Shown here: piece after piece, positions 57,429 through 64,000 of the stretch | Layout of the letters: every line of letters begins with the position of its first letter | Numbering within the stretch: position 1 is the stretch's first letter | Source of the DNA: an uncultured Clostridia bacterium | GTDB taxonomy: Bacteria > Bacillota > Clostridia > Christensenellales > DTU072 | Length of the DNA stretch: 64,000 nt | Reading direction: 5' to 3' | NCBI GenBank assembly: GCA_934274515.1 | Contig: CAKQTC010000007.1 | Span: forward strand, 1 to 64,000 | Translations under genes and position numbers: made by a program | Notes under the pieces: generated by a model | What the model saw: only the letters and a program-made list of their open reading frames with translations | Databases searched by the model: none | What the model was told of the DNA's origin: nothing

Positions 57429-59714
57429 ATGATGATTGAAAACGAACTACGCGAAGTCGGCGCGCGTATCAAAGCGTTGCGCGAAATAAGCGGTTTAACC
57501 GAACAACAGGCGGCGGAAAAAACCGAAGTTTCTCTTAAAGAATACCGCGAACTCGAATCGGGTAAAAAAGATTTTCCGTTCACTTTCATTTATAAGGCGG
57601 CGGATACTTTCGGCGTGGAAATGAAAGATTTACTTTCGGGCAGCAGCCCTATTCTTTCGTTATACACGGTCGTTCGCGGGGGAAAAGGACTTCCTATTAC
57701 GAGAAGAACGGGTTTTACTTACGAAAACCTTGCCCCCTCTTTCAAAAATAAACTCGCGGAACCGTTTTTGGTTAATATCCCCTACTCCGACGAAAAACCT
57801 GTTTTTACGAAACATAACGGGCAAGAGATCGACATCGTAATAAGCGGCAGACTCGAAATACAAGTCCACGACAGCAAAGAAATTCTTAATCCCGGCGACA
57901 CGATTTATTACAACAGTTCGTTTCCGCACGCGCTTCGCGCTCTCGACGGAAAAGATTGCTCGCTTTACGCTATCGTAATTAAATCCGACAAAGACGAAAA
58001 CATCGACGTAAACGAATTCCGTTGCGAACCCGTAAAAAACGACGCGCGTAAAAAATTACGCTCGGTTGCAGACGAGTTTATCGAAACAAACGTGGACAAA
58101 AACGGCGCTTTACAGTCGATAAAGTTCAAAAACGAAGAAAAATTCAACTTTGCTTTCGACATCGTTGACAAACTCGCGGTGAAATCGCCGAACAAAACCG
58201 CGATGCTTTGGGTAAGTGCCGACCATAAATCGCACGCTTTCACTTTCGCCGATATGAAACGTTATTCGAATATGACGGCAAATTACTTCGAATCGCTCGG
58301 AATTAAACGCGGCGATTGCGTTATGCTTGTGCTTAAACGTCATTATCAATTTTGGTTTTCTATTCTTGCGTTGCACAAAATCGGTGCGGTAGTTATTCCC
58401 GCGACAAACCAACTCGTAGAACACGACTTCACTTATCGCTACGAAAAAGCGAAAGTAAAAGCCATCGTCTGCACTTCCGACGGCGACACCGCCGTTCACG
58501 CGGAAAACGCTTGCAAAGAATTCCCCGATATGATAAAAATCATGGTCGGATCAAAACGCGAAGGTTGGCACGATTTTAACACGGAAATGCTGCTTGCCGA
58601 CGACGTGTACGAAAGAAAAGCGGATTCACCTTGCGGCAGCGACAATATGCTTATGCTTTTCACTTCGGGAACTTCGGGTTACCCGAGAATAGCCGCGCAC
58701 TCTTATAAATATCCGCTCGGACATTACATTACGGCGAAATACTGGCATAACGTTAATCCGAACGGTCTTCATTTTACCATTTCTGATACAGGTTGGGGAA
58801 AAGCGTTGTGGGGAAAACTTTACGGACAATGGCTTTGCGAGGCACCGATATTCACTTATGACTTCGACAAGTTCAAATCGGACGATATTTTGCCTATGTT
58901 CGCAAAATACCATATTACCACGTTCTGCGCGCCCCCGACAATGTATCGTTTCTTCATCAAAGAAGATTTATCGAAATACGACCTAAGTTCGATAGAATAC
59001 GCAACCACCGCAGGAGAAGCGTTAAACCCCGAAGTGTTCAATCAATTCTACAAAGCAACGGGACTTAAAATCATGGAAGGGTTCGGACAAACGGAAACCA
59101 CGCTTTCCGTAGCGAATCTTGTCGGAGCGACCCCGAAAATCGGCTCGATGGGTAAACCCAGCCCCCTTTACGACGTTCACCTTCTCGACGTGGACGGAAA
59201 CGATTGCAAAACGGGTGAAGTCGGAGAAATTTGCATAAAAACATCGGAAAACATACCCTGCGGTTTGTTCACAGGCTACTATCTCGACGACGAAAAAACG
59301 CACGAAGTATGGCACGACGGCTATTATCACACCGGTGACCAAGCCACGCGCGACGAAGAAGGTTTCTTCTGGTACGTCGGCAGAATAGACGACGTAATTA
59401 AAAGTAGCGGCTACCGTATCGGACCGTTTGAAATCGAAAGCGTGATTATGGAACTTCCTTACGTTCTCGAATGCGCCATTACACCCGTTCCAGACCCCAT
59501 TCGCGGACAAATCGTAAAAGCAACCATCGTCCTTACGAAAGGAACAGTTGGCACCGACGAACTCAAAAAAGAAATTCAACACTACGTAAAAACGAATACC
59601 GCGCCTTATAAATATCCGCGTATCGTGGAATTTAGAGACGAACTTCCCAAAACCATAAGCGGAAAAATCCGTAGAGTTCAATTAAGAGAGGAGTCAAACT
59701 CCGAAAATAAGTAG
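57429..59714 (+). CDS. XRE-cupin regulator fused to acyl-CoA synthetase
   Basis: A 761-residue fusion. Residues 1-65 are a XRE helix-turn-helix (VGARIKALREISGLTEQQA) and about 95-190 a cupin (NGQEIDIVISGRLEI, LNPGDTIYYNSSFPHA). About 215-760 is an AMP-forming acyl-CoA synthetase: MLFTSGTSGYPR (A3), EGFGQTE (A5), YHTGDQATRDEEGFFWYVGRID (A7, in two parts), SSGYRIGP (A8) and PKTISGKIRR with the catalytic Lys (A10). It resembles medium-chain or aromatic/branched acid ligases. GGGAGG precedes the ATG. The Ile T-box suggests an isoleucine-linked acid such as 2-methylbutyrate as substrate; this is inference. The regulator part might sense the acid or acyl-AMP. Confidence 0.92.
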   Translation: MMIENELREVGARIKALREISGLTEQQAAEKTEVSLKEYRELESGKKDFPFTFIYKAADTFGVEMKDLLSGSSPILSLYTVVRGGKGLPITRRTGFTYENLAPSFKNKLAEPFLVNIPYSDEKPVFTKHNGQEIDIVISGRLEIQVHDSKEILNPGDTIYYNSSFPHALRALDGKDCSLYAIVIKSDKDENIDVNEFRCEPVKNDARKKLRSVADEFIETNVDKNGALQSIKFKNEEKFNFAFDIVDKLAVKSPNKTAMLWVSADHKSHAFTFADMKRYSNMTANYFESLGIKRGDCVMLVLKRHYQFWFSILALHKIGAVVIPATNQLVEHDFTYRYEKAKVKAIVCTSDGDTAVHAENACKEFPDMIKIMVGSKREGWHDFNTEMLLADDVYERKADSPCGSDNMLMLFTSGTSGYPRIAAHSYKYPLGHYITAKYWHNVNPNGLHFTISDTGWGKALWGKLYGQWLCEAPIFTYDFDKFKSDDILPMFAKYHITTFCAPPTMYRFFIKEDLSKYDLSSIEYATTAGEALNPEVFNQFYKATGLKIMEGFGQTETTLSVANLVGATPKIGSMGKPSPLYDVHLLDVDGNDCKTGEVGEICIKTSENIPCGLFTGYYLDDEKTHEVWHDGYYHTGDQATRDEEGFFWYVGRIDDVIKSSGYRIGPFEIESVIMELPYVLECAITPVPDPIRGQIVKATIVLTKGTVGTDELKKEIQHYVKTNTAPYKYPRIVEFRDELPKTISGKIRRVQLREESNSENK

Positions 59715-59742
59715 TCAAAACTTTTTGTAACCTAATAATATT

Positions 59743-59770
59743 AAAGCCGCATTTTTTAATGCGGCTTTTT
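59743..59770 (+). terminator. Terminator after the fusion gene
   Basis: AAAGCCGCATT/AATGCGGCTTT with a short T-rich loop, then TTTTT. Strong. Confidence 0.88.
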
Positions 59771-59795
59771 GTTGCATAGGCTACGGATAACAGTA

Positions 59796-61817
59796 TTATT
59801 TAATGGGTGTGCCTTCGGGAACGATATCGTCTACGAACACAAGTTGGCAACCGCAAGCGTTGTTTGTGGCGGCGAGCAACATCCCGTTACTTGTTACCCC
59901 CGTTATTCTTGACGGTTTCAAGTTTGCGATTACGATTATTTTGCGTCCGACGAGTTGTTCCGGTTTGTAGTCGTTTTTAATTGAAGAAACTATAACTCTT
60001 TGGTCGATGCCGTCAAACAAGGTAAGTTTGTAGCAACTGTGCGATTTTCTTATTTCTTGGCATTTAAGAATTTTACATACGCGCATATCGATTTTCGAGA
60101 AGAAGTCTATATCTATTTCTTCTTTAACGGGTGCGACGGGGTCCGGATCTCCGTATGCTTTTGTTTCTTCGACAGGTTCGATTATCTCCTCTTCTTTTTT
60201 CATTTCGTCTTCCGTCATAGGCGTAGAGAAGTCGAGAAGTTTAAGGTATTTGTCCGCTTCGATTGCATATAAGAACAAATAAAGTCTCGGTCCTTTTTCT
60301 TTATCGATAAGCAGTTTATAAACATTTTGGAAGAACTTGCCCTGTAAGGGTTTTAACGCCTTGTCTTCTTTCGTAAGTCCGTGCGCTCTCGCAGGAATTG
60401 CATAAAGTTCGGTTTGCAGTTCGTCGAGCGTATATCCGCCTTTCGCAAGGTAAAAATGTAAATCGGCAATTTCTTTTCTTTCGGTTTCGTTAAGGGTTTC
60501 GTAATAATCCCAGTTACGTTTGGAGCAAAGGGTGTTTACGTTTTCGGGCGAGCATTTTTCCAGCCAGAATTTCGCTCGCTCGAGCCTGTCGCCGAACTCG
60601 GCGTATTTGTACGGCGTACCGATTTTTTCAAAAACGACTTCCAACATAGGCACGTTAAAATCTACTACCGAACCGAGTTGCACGATAAGTCCCATCGGCA
60701 CGCAATGAACTTCCCTTCCCTCGATTTTGCAAAGATCCATTATCTCTTTCGTCGCTTCGTTTGCAACGCCTTTTCTCACGTCGGTAAGCATTTTGTCAAA
60801 TTCAAAATACTGACGTAAAATTCCGTCGTCAAGACAGAAGTTAAACGCTTTGAGCGGTTCGTTTTTAGAGTATAACCAAAGCAAAACTTCGGGTTCGTAT
60901 AGTTTAAGAAGCGTTCCCGGAGTAAGGTTTAATCCGCTCGAACCGGACATCTTGCCCGTAGAAAGATTGTTATCGCTAATTCCGATAAATTCGTAACCTT
61001 GAAAAAGCGGCGGTTCGTACCCGAAAATTTTACGCGAAATATCTTTTGCCGTGTCGTAACTTCCGTTTGCGCTTGCGTGGTCCTTTCCGCCCGGTTCGAA
61101 GTCAACGCCTTCGTATAACCAACGCATCGGCCAATCTATTTTCCAAGCAAGTTTACAGTTAAAATTCTTTGTAAAATCAAACGTTCCGCAGTGACCGCAT
61201 TTACATTCGTATTCCGCAATCGTACAATCGTCGGATAAGGAAGTTATTTTAGTCGTGTCTTTGCCGCATACGGGACAGTAAAGGCTTACCGGAAAATACG
61301 CGTCGCGCTCGCCTTCCGTCGCGTCTTGCGTGCGGTGACTATCTAGTATATCGAAAATTTCTTTACGCTTTTTAAGCGCAAGCAAGACGTAATCGATATA
61401 CTTGCCGCTTCTATACATTTCGGCTTGATGGCGATAATCCATGTCGATACCGAATTTTACGATAGATTCCTCAAATTCTTTTTCAAAATACTCCGCGTAA
61501 GTTTTTGCGTCCGAATCGATAAACGGATTGATAACGTCAACGTAAGGACAACCGATAAATTTTTCCATATCGGAATTGATTTTCGCAACGTTTACGGGAA
61601 CCTTTCTCATTCTGTCGAATTCATCCCACGAGAAAAGCAACCGCGCTTTTTTGCCGAGTTTTCTAAGTGATTTTACAACAAAATAACTCGTCGCGATATC
61701 ACGGAAATTACCTATATGAATCGACCCCGAAGGGCTTATACCGGCAGCGCAAACGTATTCTTCTTTATCGGGCTTTCTGCTTATAATTTGCCTAGCCAAC
61801 TTTTCCGACCAATGCAT
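59796..61817 (-). CDS. lysK: Class I lysyl-tRNA synthetase with C-terminal tRNA-binding domain
   Basis: A 673-residue enzyme. GSIHIGNFRD is the HIGH motif and KMSGSSG the KMSKS motif. FDRMRKVP, WPMRWLYEGVDFEPGGKDHA and YEFIG are specific to class I LysRS, not MetRS. Family members are ~520-530 residues; the rest is a charged linker (EEIIEPVEE) and a ~105-residue EMAP-II/Trbp111 OB domain (FFSKIDMRVCKIL, PSRITGVTSNGMLLA), which usually sits on MetRS. The start MHWSEKLA is chosen because GGAGG is 9 bases before it. No other lys gene is in view. Class I LysRS is uncommon among Firmicutes. Confidence 0.93.
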   Translation of the reverse strand: MHWSEKLARQIISRKPDKEEYVCAAGISPSGSIHIGNFRDIATSYFVVKSLRKLGKKARLLFSWDEFDRMRKVPVNVAKINSDMEKFIGCPYVDVINPFIDSDAKTYAEYFEKEFEESIVKFGIDMDYRHQAEMYRSGKYIDYVLLALKKRKEIFDILDSHRTQDATEGERDAYFPVSLYCPVCGKDTTKITSLSDDCTIAEYECKCGHCGTFDFTKNFNCKLAWKIDWPMRWLYEGVDFEPGGKDHASANGSYDTAKDISRKIFGYEPPLFQGYEFIGISDNNLSTGKMSGSSGLNLTPGTLLKLYEPEVLLWLYSKNEPLKAFNFCLDDGILRQYFEFDKMLTDVRKGVANEATKEIMDLCKIEGREVHCVPMGLIVQLGSVVDFNVPMLEVVFEKIGTPYKYAEFGDRLERAKFWLEKCSPENVNTLCSKRNWDYYETLNETERKEIADLHFYLAKGGYTLDELQTELYAIPARAHGLTKEDKALKPLQGKFFQNVYKLLIDKEKGPRLYLFLYAIEADKYLKLLDFSTPMTEDEMKKEEEIIEPVEETKAYGDPDPVAPVKEEIDIDFFSKIDMRVCKILKCQEIRKSHSCYKLTLFDGIDQRVIVSSIKNDYKPEQLVGRKIIVIANLKPSRITGVTSNGMLLAATNNACGCQLVFVDDIVPEGTPIK

Positions 61818-61866
61818 TATATCCATTCCTCCTTGCGTCATATCCGCAATTATATCTTTGTGTAAT

Positions 61867-61895
61867 ATTTTACTCTATAAATAATGTTTTTGCAA
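61867..61895 (-). promoter_or_regulatory. Promoter of lysK
   Basis: Minus strand TTGCAA (61895-61890), 17-bp spacer, TAAAAT (61872-61867). No T-box structure lies between it and the gene. Confidence 0.75.
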
Positions 61896-62032
61896 GTAAA
61901 ACGCTTTGCCGCAACGCATAATAAACGCTCAAAATTAAATATTTTTAGCATAACCGCCGATAACGTCGAAATTAAACTCCTTACGCACCGTTTTTTATCG
62001 TCGTGTCGTTGGTTCTCATCTATCGGGTATGA

Positions 62033-62061
62033 CAAACGGACGAAATCAATTCGTCCGTTTG
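62033..62061 (-). terminator. Hairpin after tRNA-Arg
   Basis: CAAACGGACGAA (62033-62044) and TTCGTCCGTTTG (62050-62061), a 12-bp perfect stem 4 bases beyond the tRNA CCA. The T-run is weak. Confidence 0.7.
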
Positions 62062-62064
62062 GTT

Positions 62065-62141
62065 TGGCGCACCCGATTGGATTCGAACCAACGACACCTA
62101 GCGTCGGAGGCTAGTGCTCTATCCGGCTGAGCTACGAGTGC
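62065..62141 (-). tRNA. tRNA-Arg (anticodon CCG)
   Basis: A complete cloverleaf on the minus strand. The acceptor stem GCACTCG/CGGGTGC has one G-T pair. The D arm is GCTC...GAGC, the anticodon stem CTAGC/GCTAG with loop CTCCGAC gives anticodon CCG, and the T arm is GTTGG-TTCGAAT-CCAAT. CCA is encoded (62067-62065). It reads the CGG codon. Confidence 0.96.
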
Positions 62142-62171
62142 ATTTCTTTCGTTCGTATTAAAACGGTTGCT

Positions 62172-62200
62172 ATTCTATCACAAATCGGGGTTTGCGTCAA
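62172..62200 (-). promoter_or_regulatory. Promoter of tRNA-Arg
   Basis: Minus strand TTGACG (62200-62195), 17-bp spacer, TAGAAT (62177-62172). The -35 box lies inside the last codons of tsaD. Confidence 0.75.
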
Positions 62201-63230
62201 GTGAAAGCGATGCGGCAGAAATACCCTCGTTAATTGCAAAAAAAGCCGCCGAGCCTATCATCGCTCCGTTGTCCGTACAAAGTATTTTGGGGGGAAGATA
62301 AACTTTAACTCCGTTCCTTTTCCCTTCTTCTGCCATTTTGCGTCTAAACTCTCCGTTTGCGCCTACTCCGCCGGCGATTGCTATCTCTTTATATCCGTAT
62401 TTTTTTGCCGCTTTAATGGCATTTTCCACCAACATTCCGGTCGCTCTGTCTTGAAATGATTTCGCAACGTCGTGAGTGTTTATTTTTTCGCCGCGTTGTT
62501 CCGCATTTCGCACGTAGTTAATAACTGCCGTTTTTATCCCGGAATACGAAAAATCAAGCGTATCTTCGCCCTTATACGGTCTAGGCAATACGACGGTATT
62601 TTTACCTTCGACGGCGTGCTTTTCGATTTGCGGTCCGCCGGGGTACGGCAATCCGATTACTCGTGCAACCTTGTCAAACGCTTCCCCTGCCGCGTCGTCG
62701 CGCGTCGCTCCCAAAACTTTCATCTCACCATAACTTTTTACTTCTAAAAGTTCTGTATGTCCGCCGCTTGCGAGCATACAAAGAAACGGAAAACTAAGTT
62801 CTTCGTGAACAAGAAAATTTGCCAAAACATGCCCTTTTATGTGGTCAATACCCACTATCGGGATACCCAAAGCGTACGCAAGAGATTTTGCATACGACAC
62901 CCCGACAAGCAATGCGCCTTGAAGTCCCGCTCCGTAAGTTACGGCGATTACTTCTATCTCTTTTAGTGTTATTTCCGCTTTTTTCAACGCTTCATTTATC
63001 ACGTTTCCGATTGCGATAACGTGGTTTCTTGACGCAATTTCAGGCACAACGCCGCCAAAGCGTTTATGTATTTCTATTTGCGAACTTATCTCGTTTGACA
63101 GTACGGTTTTTCCTTTCAAAACCGCTGCCGCGGTCTCGTCGCAACTTGACTCGATTGCAAGAATAATTACGTCATTTTTGTTTCGTAATTTGTCTAGTTT
63201 TTCTTGCGCTTTTTTCTCATATTCCGTCAT
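62178..63230 (-). CDS. tsaD: tRNA N6-threonylcarbamoyladenosine transferase
   Basis: A 350-residue ASKHA-fold protein of t6A synthesis. ESSCDETAAAV is at the start; HKRFGGVVPEIASRNH and GIDHIKGHVLA contain the metal-binding His (HxxxH), and GGVGANGEFR is near the end. It transfers the threonylcarbamoyl group to A37 of ANN-reading tRNAs. ATG at 63230 is preferred; a TTG two codons earlier abuts the prfB stop. Confidence 0.96.
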   Translation of the reverse strand: MTEYEKKAQEKLDKLRNKNDVIILAIESSCDETAAAVLKGKTVLSNEISSQIEIHKRFGGVVPEIASRNHVIAIGNVINEALKKAEITLKEIEVIAVTYGAGLQGALLVGVSYAKSLAYALGIPIVGIDHIKGHVLANFLVHEELSFPFLCMLASGGHTELLEVKSYGEMKVLGATRDDAAGEAFDKVARVIGLPYPGGPQIEKHAVEGKNTVVLPRPYKGEDTLDFSYSGIKTAVINYVRNAEQRGEKINTHDVAKSFQDRATGMLVENAIKAAKKYGYKEIAIAGGVGANGEFRRKMAEEGKRNGVKVYLPPKILCTDNGAMIGSAAFFAINEGISAASLSLDANPDL

Positions 63231-63236
63231 TTTCAA

Positions 63237-64000
63237 CTAACTTCTTTTTAGATATTCGATAATAAAACCTTGTAAATCGCCGTCCATAACCGCATTGACG
63301 TTTGCGTTTTCATACCCGGTTCTGTGGTCTTTTACAAGCGTATACGGGCAAAAAACATAACTTCTTATCTGGCTTCCCCACTCGATTTTTTTCATCTCGC
63401 CTTTTATGGATTGCGCCTCTTCTTGCCTTTCTCTTTCGCGCAACTCCGTAAGTTTGCTTATAAGCATTTTCATCGCGGTTTCCCTATTTTGTATCTGACT
63501 GCGTTCGTTCTGGCACTGCACGACTATCCCCGTAGGCAAATGCGTAATTCTCACTGCACTGTCGGTTTTATTGATGTGCTGTCCGCCTGCTCCGCCGCTC
63601 CGATAAGTATCTACTCTGAGTTCTTCGGGATTTATCTTTATTTCGTCGTTTTCCGTTATTTCTGGCATAACTTCAAGGCTCGCAAATGACGTTTGTCTTC
63701 TCTTGTTCGCGTCGAACGGGCTTATCCTTACAAGCCTATGCACTCCCATTTCCGCTTTAAGATACCCGTAAGCGTTTTCTCCTTCTACGGAAAACGTTAC
63801 GCTCTTTATTCCTGCGTCGTCGCCGTCGAGTTTATCAAGCACGCTTACCTTGTACCCCGAACGCTCTGCGTAACGCGTGTACATCCGAAACAGCATTTCT
63901 ACCCAGTCCTGCGCTTCGGTTCCTCCTGCTCCGGCGTGCAGAGTAAGTATAGCGTCGTTCGCGTCGTATTTACCGCGTAGCAATGCTTCGATGGAAAGAT
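63237..64000 (-). CDS. prfB: Peptide chain release factor 2 (3' part)
   Basis: The gene enters from beyond the window; only the C-terminal ~250 residues are seen. The GGQ peptidyl-hydrolysis motif is in RSGGAGGQHINKTDSAVRITH, read in two parts. The stop-codon recognition region is before it (GVHRLVRISPFDANKRRQTSFAS area, SPF matching RF2's SPF). The programmed frameshift site typical of prfB would lie outside the window. It lies directly upstream of tsaD. Confidence 0.95.
   Translation of the reverse strand, partial: LSIEALLRGKYDANDAILTLHAGAGGTEAQDWVEMLFRMYTRYAERSGYKVSVLDKLDGDDAGIKSVTFSVEGENAYGYLKAEMGVHRLVRISPFDANKRRQTSFASLEVMPEITENDEIKINPEELRVDTYRSGGAGGQHINKTDSAVRITHLPTGIVVQCQNERSQIQNRETAMKMLISKLTELRERERQEEAQSIKGEMKKIEWGSQIRSYVFCPYTLVKDHRTGYENANVNAVMDGDLQGFIIEYLKRS

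Noticed and set aside
59796..61817. Methionyl-tRNA synthetase, suggested by the C-terminal tRNA-binding domain
   Set aside because: The catalytic part carries class I LysRS motifs (WPMRWLYEGVDFEPGGKDHA, FDRMRKVP) and lacks MetRS signatures.
1..64000. CRISPR arrays, rRNA operon, insertion sequences, prophage structural genes
   Set aside because: None seen on either strand; only one tRNA gene found.

Overview
The window reads as chromosome of a low-GC, anaerobic, endospore-forming Firmicute of the Clostridia type. Supporting signs are two T-box riboswitches, a ten-gene [FeFe]-hydrogenase operon, a 23-codon spoVM-like gene beside rpe and rsgA (an arrangement known from Bacillus), an exosporium-type surface protein, sigma-A-like promoters (TTGACA/TATAAT with 17-bp spacers) and strong AGGAGG ribosome sites. 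I cannot name a species. No 16S rRNA, CRISPR array or insertion sequence was seen.

Layout. 1-8020 is accessory DNA resembling an integrated mobilizable or plasmid-like element. It holds a sigma-70-like protein, an unknown protein, a GIY-YIG protein, a HUH rolling-circle Rep split by a frameshift, a small Rep-linked protein, a palindrome-rich 600-bp gap, a Fic protein and a large serine recombinase. 8214-13073 holds a coat-type protein, a DUF1858 protein, two lipoproteins and proS. 13243-25451 is housekeeping: obgE, nth and spoVM, then a long operon read as yicC-gmk-rpoZ-coaBC-priA-def-fmt-rsmB-rlmN-rsgA-rpe from one recognisable promoter. 25582-30769 is a dgt-pcrA-ligA operon. 31065-32777 is a TrpB2-type tryptophan synthase beta chain behind a T-box with a TGG (Trp) specifier. 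32793-40452 holds degenerate hydrolase-like proteins, the glycolytic genes pgk-tpiA-gpmI, an SH3-type membrane protein and a PRPP synthetase. 40594-45895 is a XRE-cupin regulator followed by a heterodimeric ABC exporter, one half of which carries a ~330-residue extracellular insertion. 46050-48650 is a large lipoprotein.

48858-56893 is the hydrogenase operon: NuoE-, NuoF-, HndB- and HydA-type subunits of an NAD(P)-linked, probably electron-bifurcating hydrogenase. They are interleaved with two DRTGG proteins, two lone HATPase proteins, a PHP protein and a second, sensory-like hydrogenase homologue. Divergent from it, 57090-59714 carries a T-box with an ATC (Ile) specifier in front of a single polypeptide joining a XRE-cupin regulator to an acyl-CoA synthetase. 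The window ends with a class I lysyl-tRNA synthetase fused to an EMAP-II-like tRNA-binding domain, tRNA-Arg(CCG), tsaD and the 3' part of prfB.

The most interesting part is the pairing of uncharged-tRNA sensing with salvage-type enzymes. An Ile T-box controls a XRE-cupin-acyl-CoA ligase, and a Trp T-box controls a lone TrpB2. I infer that the first activates a branched-chain acid (for example 2-methylbutyrate) for reductive carboxylation to isoleucine. A stand-alone paralogue of the XRE-cupin half controls or accompanies the ABC exporter 12 kb away. All functional statements rest on motif recognition by eye; no database search was run.
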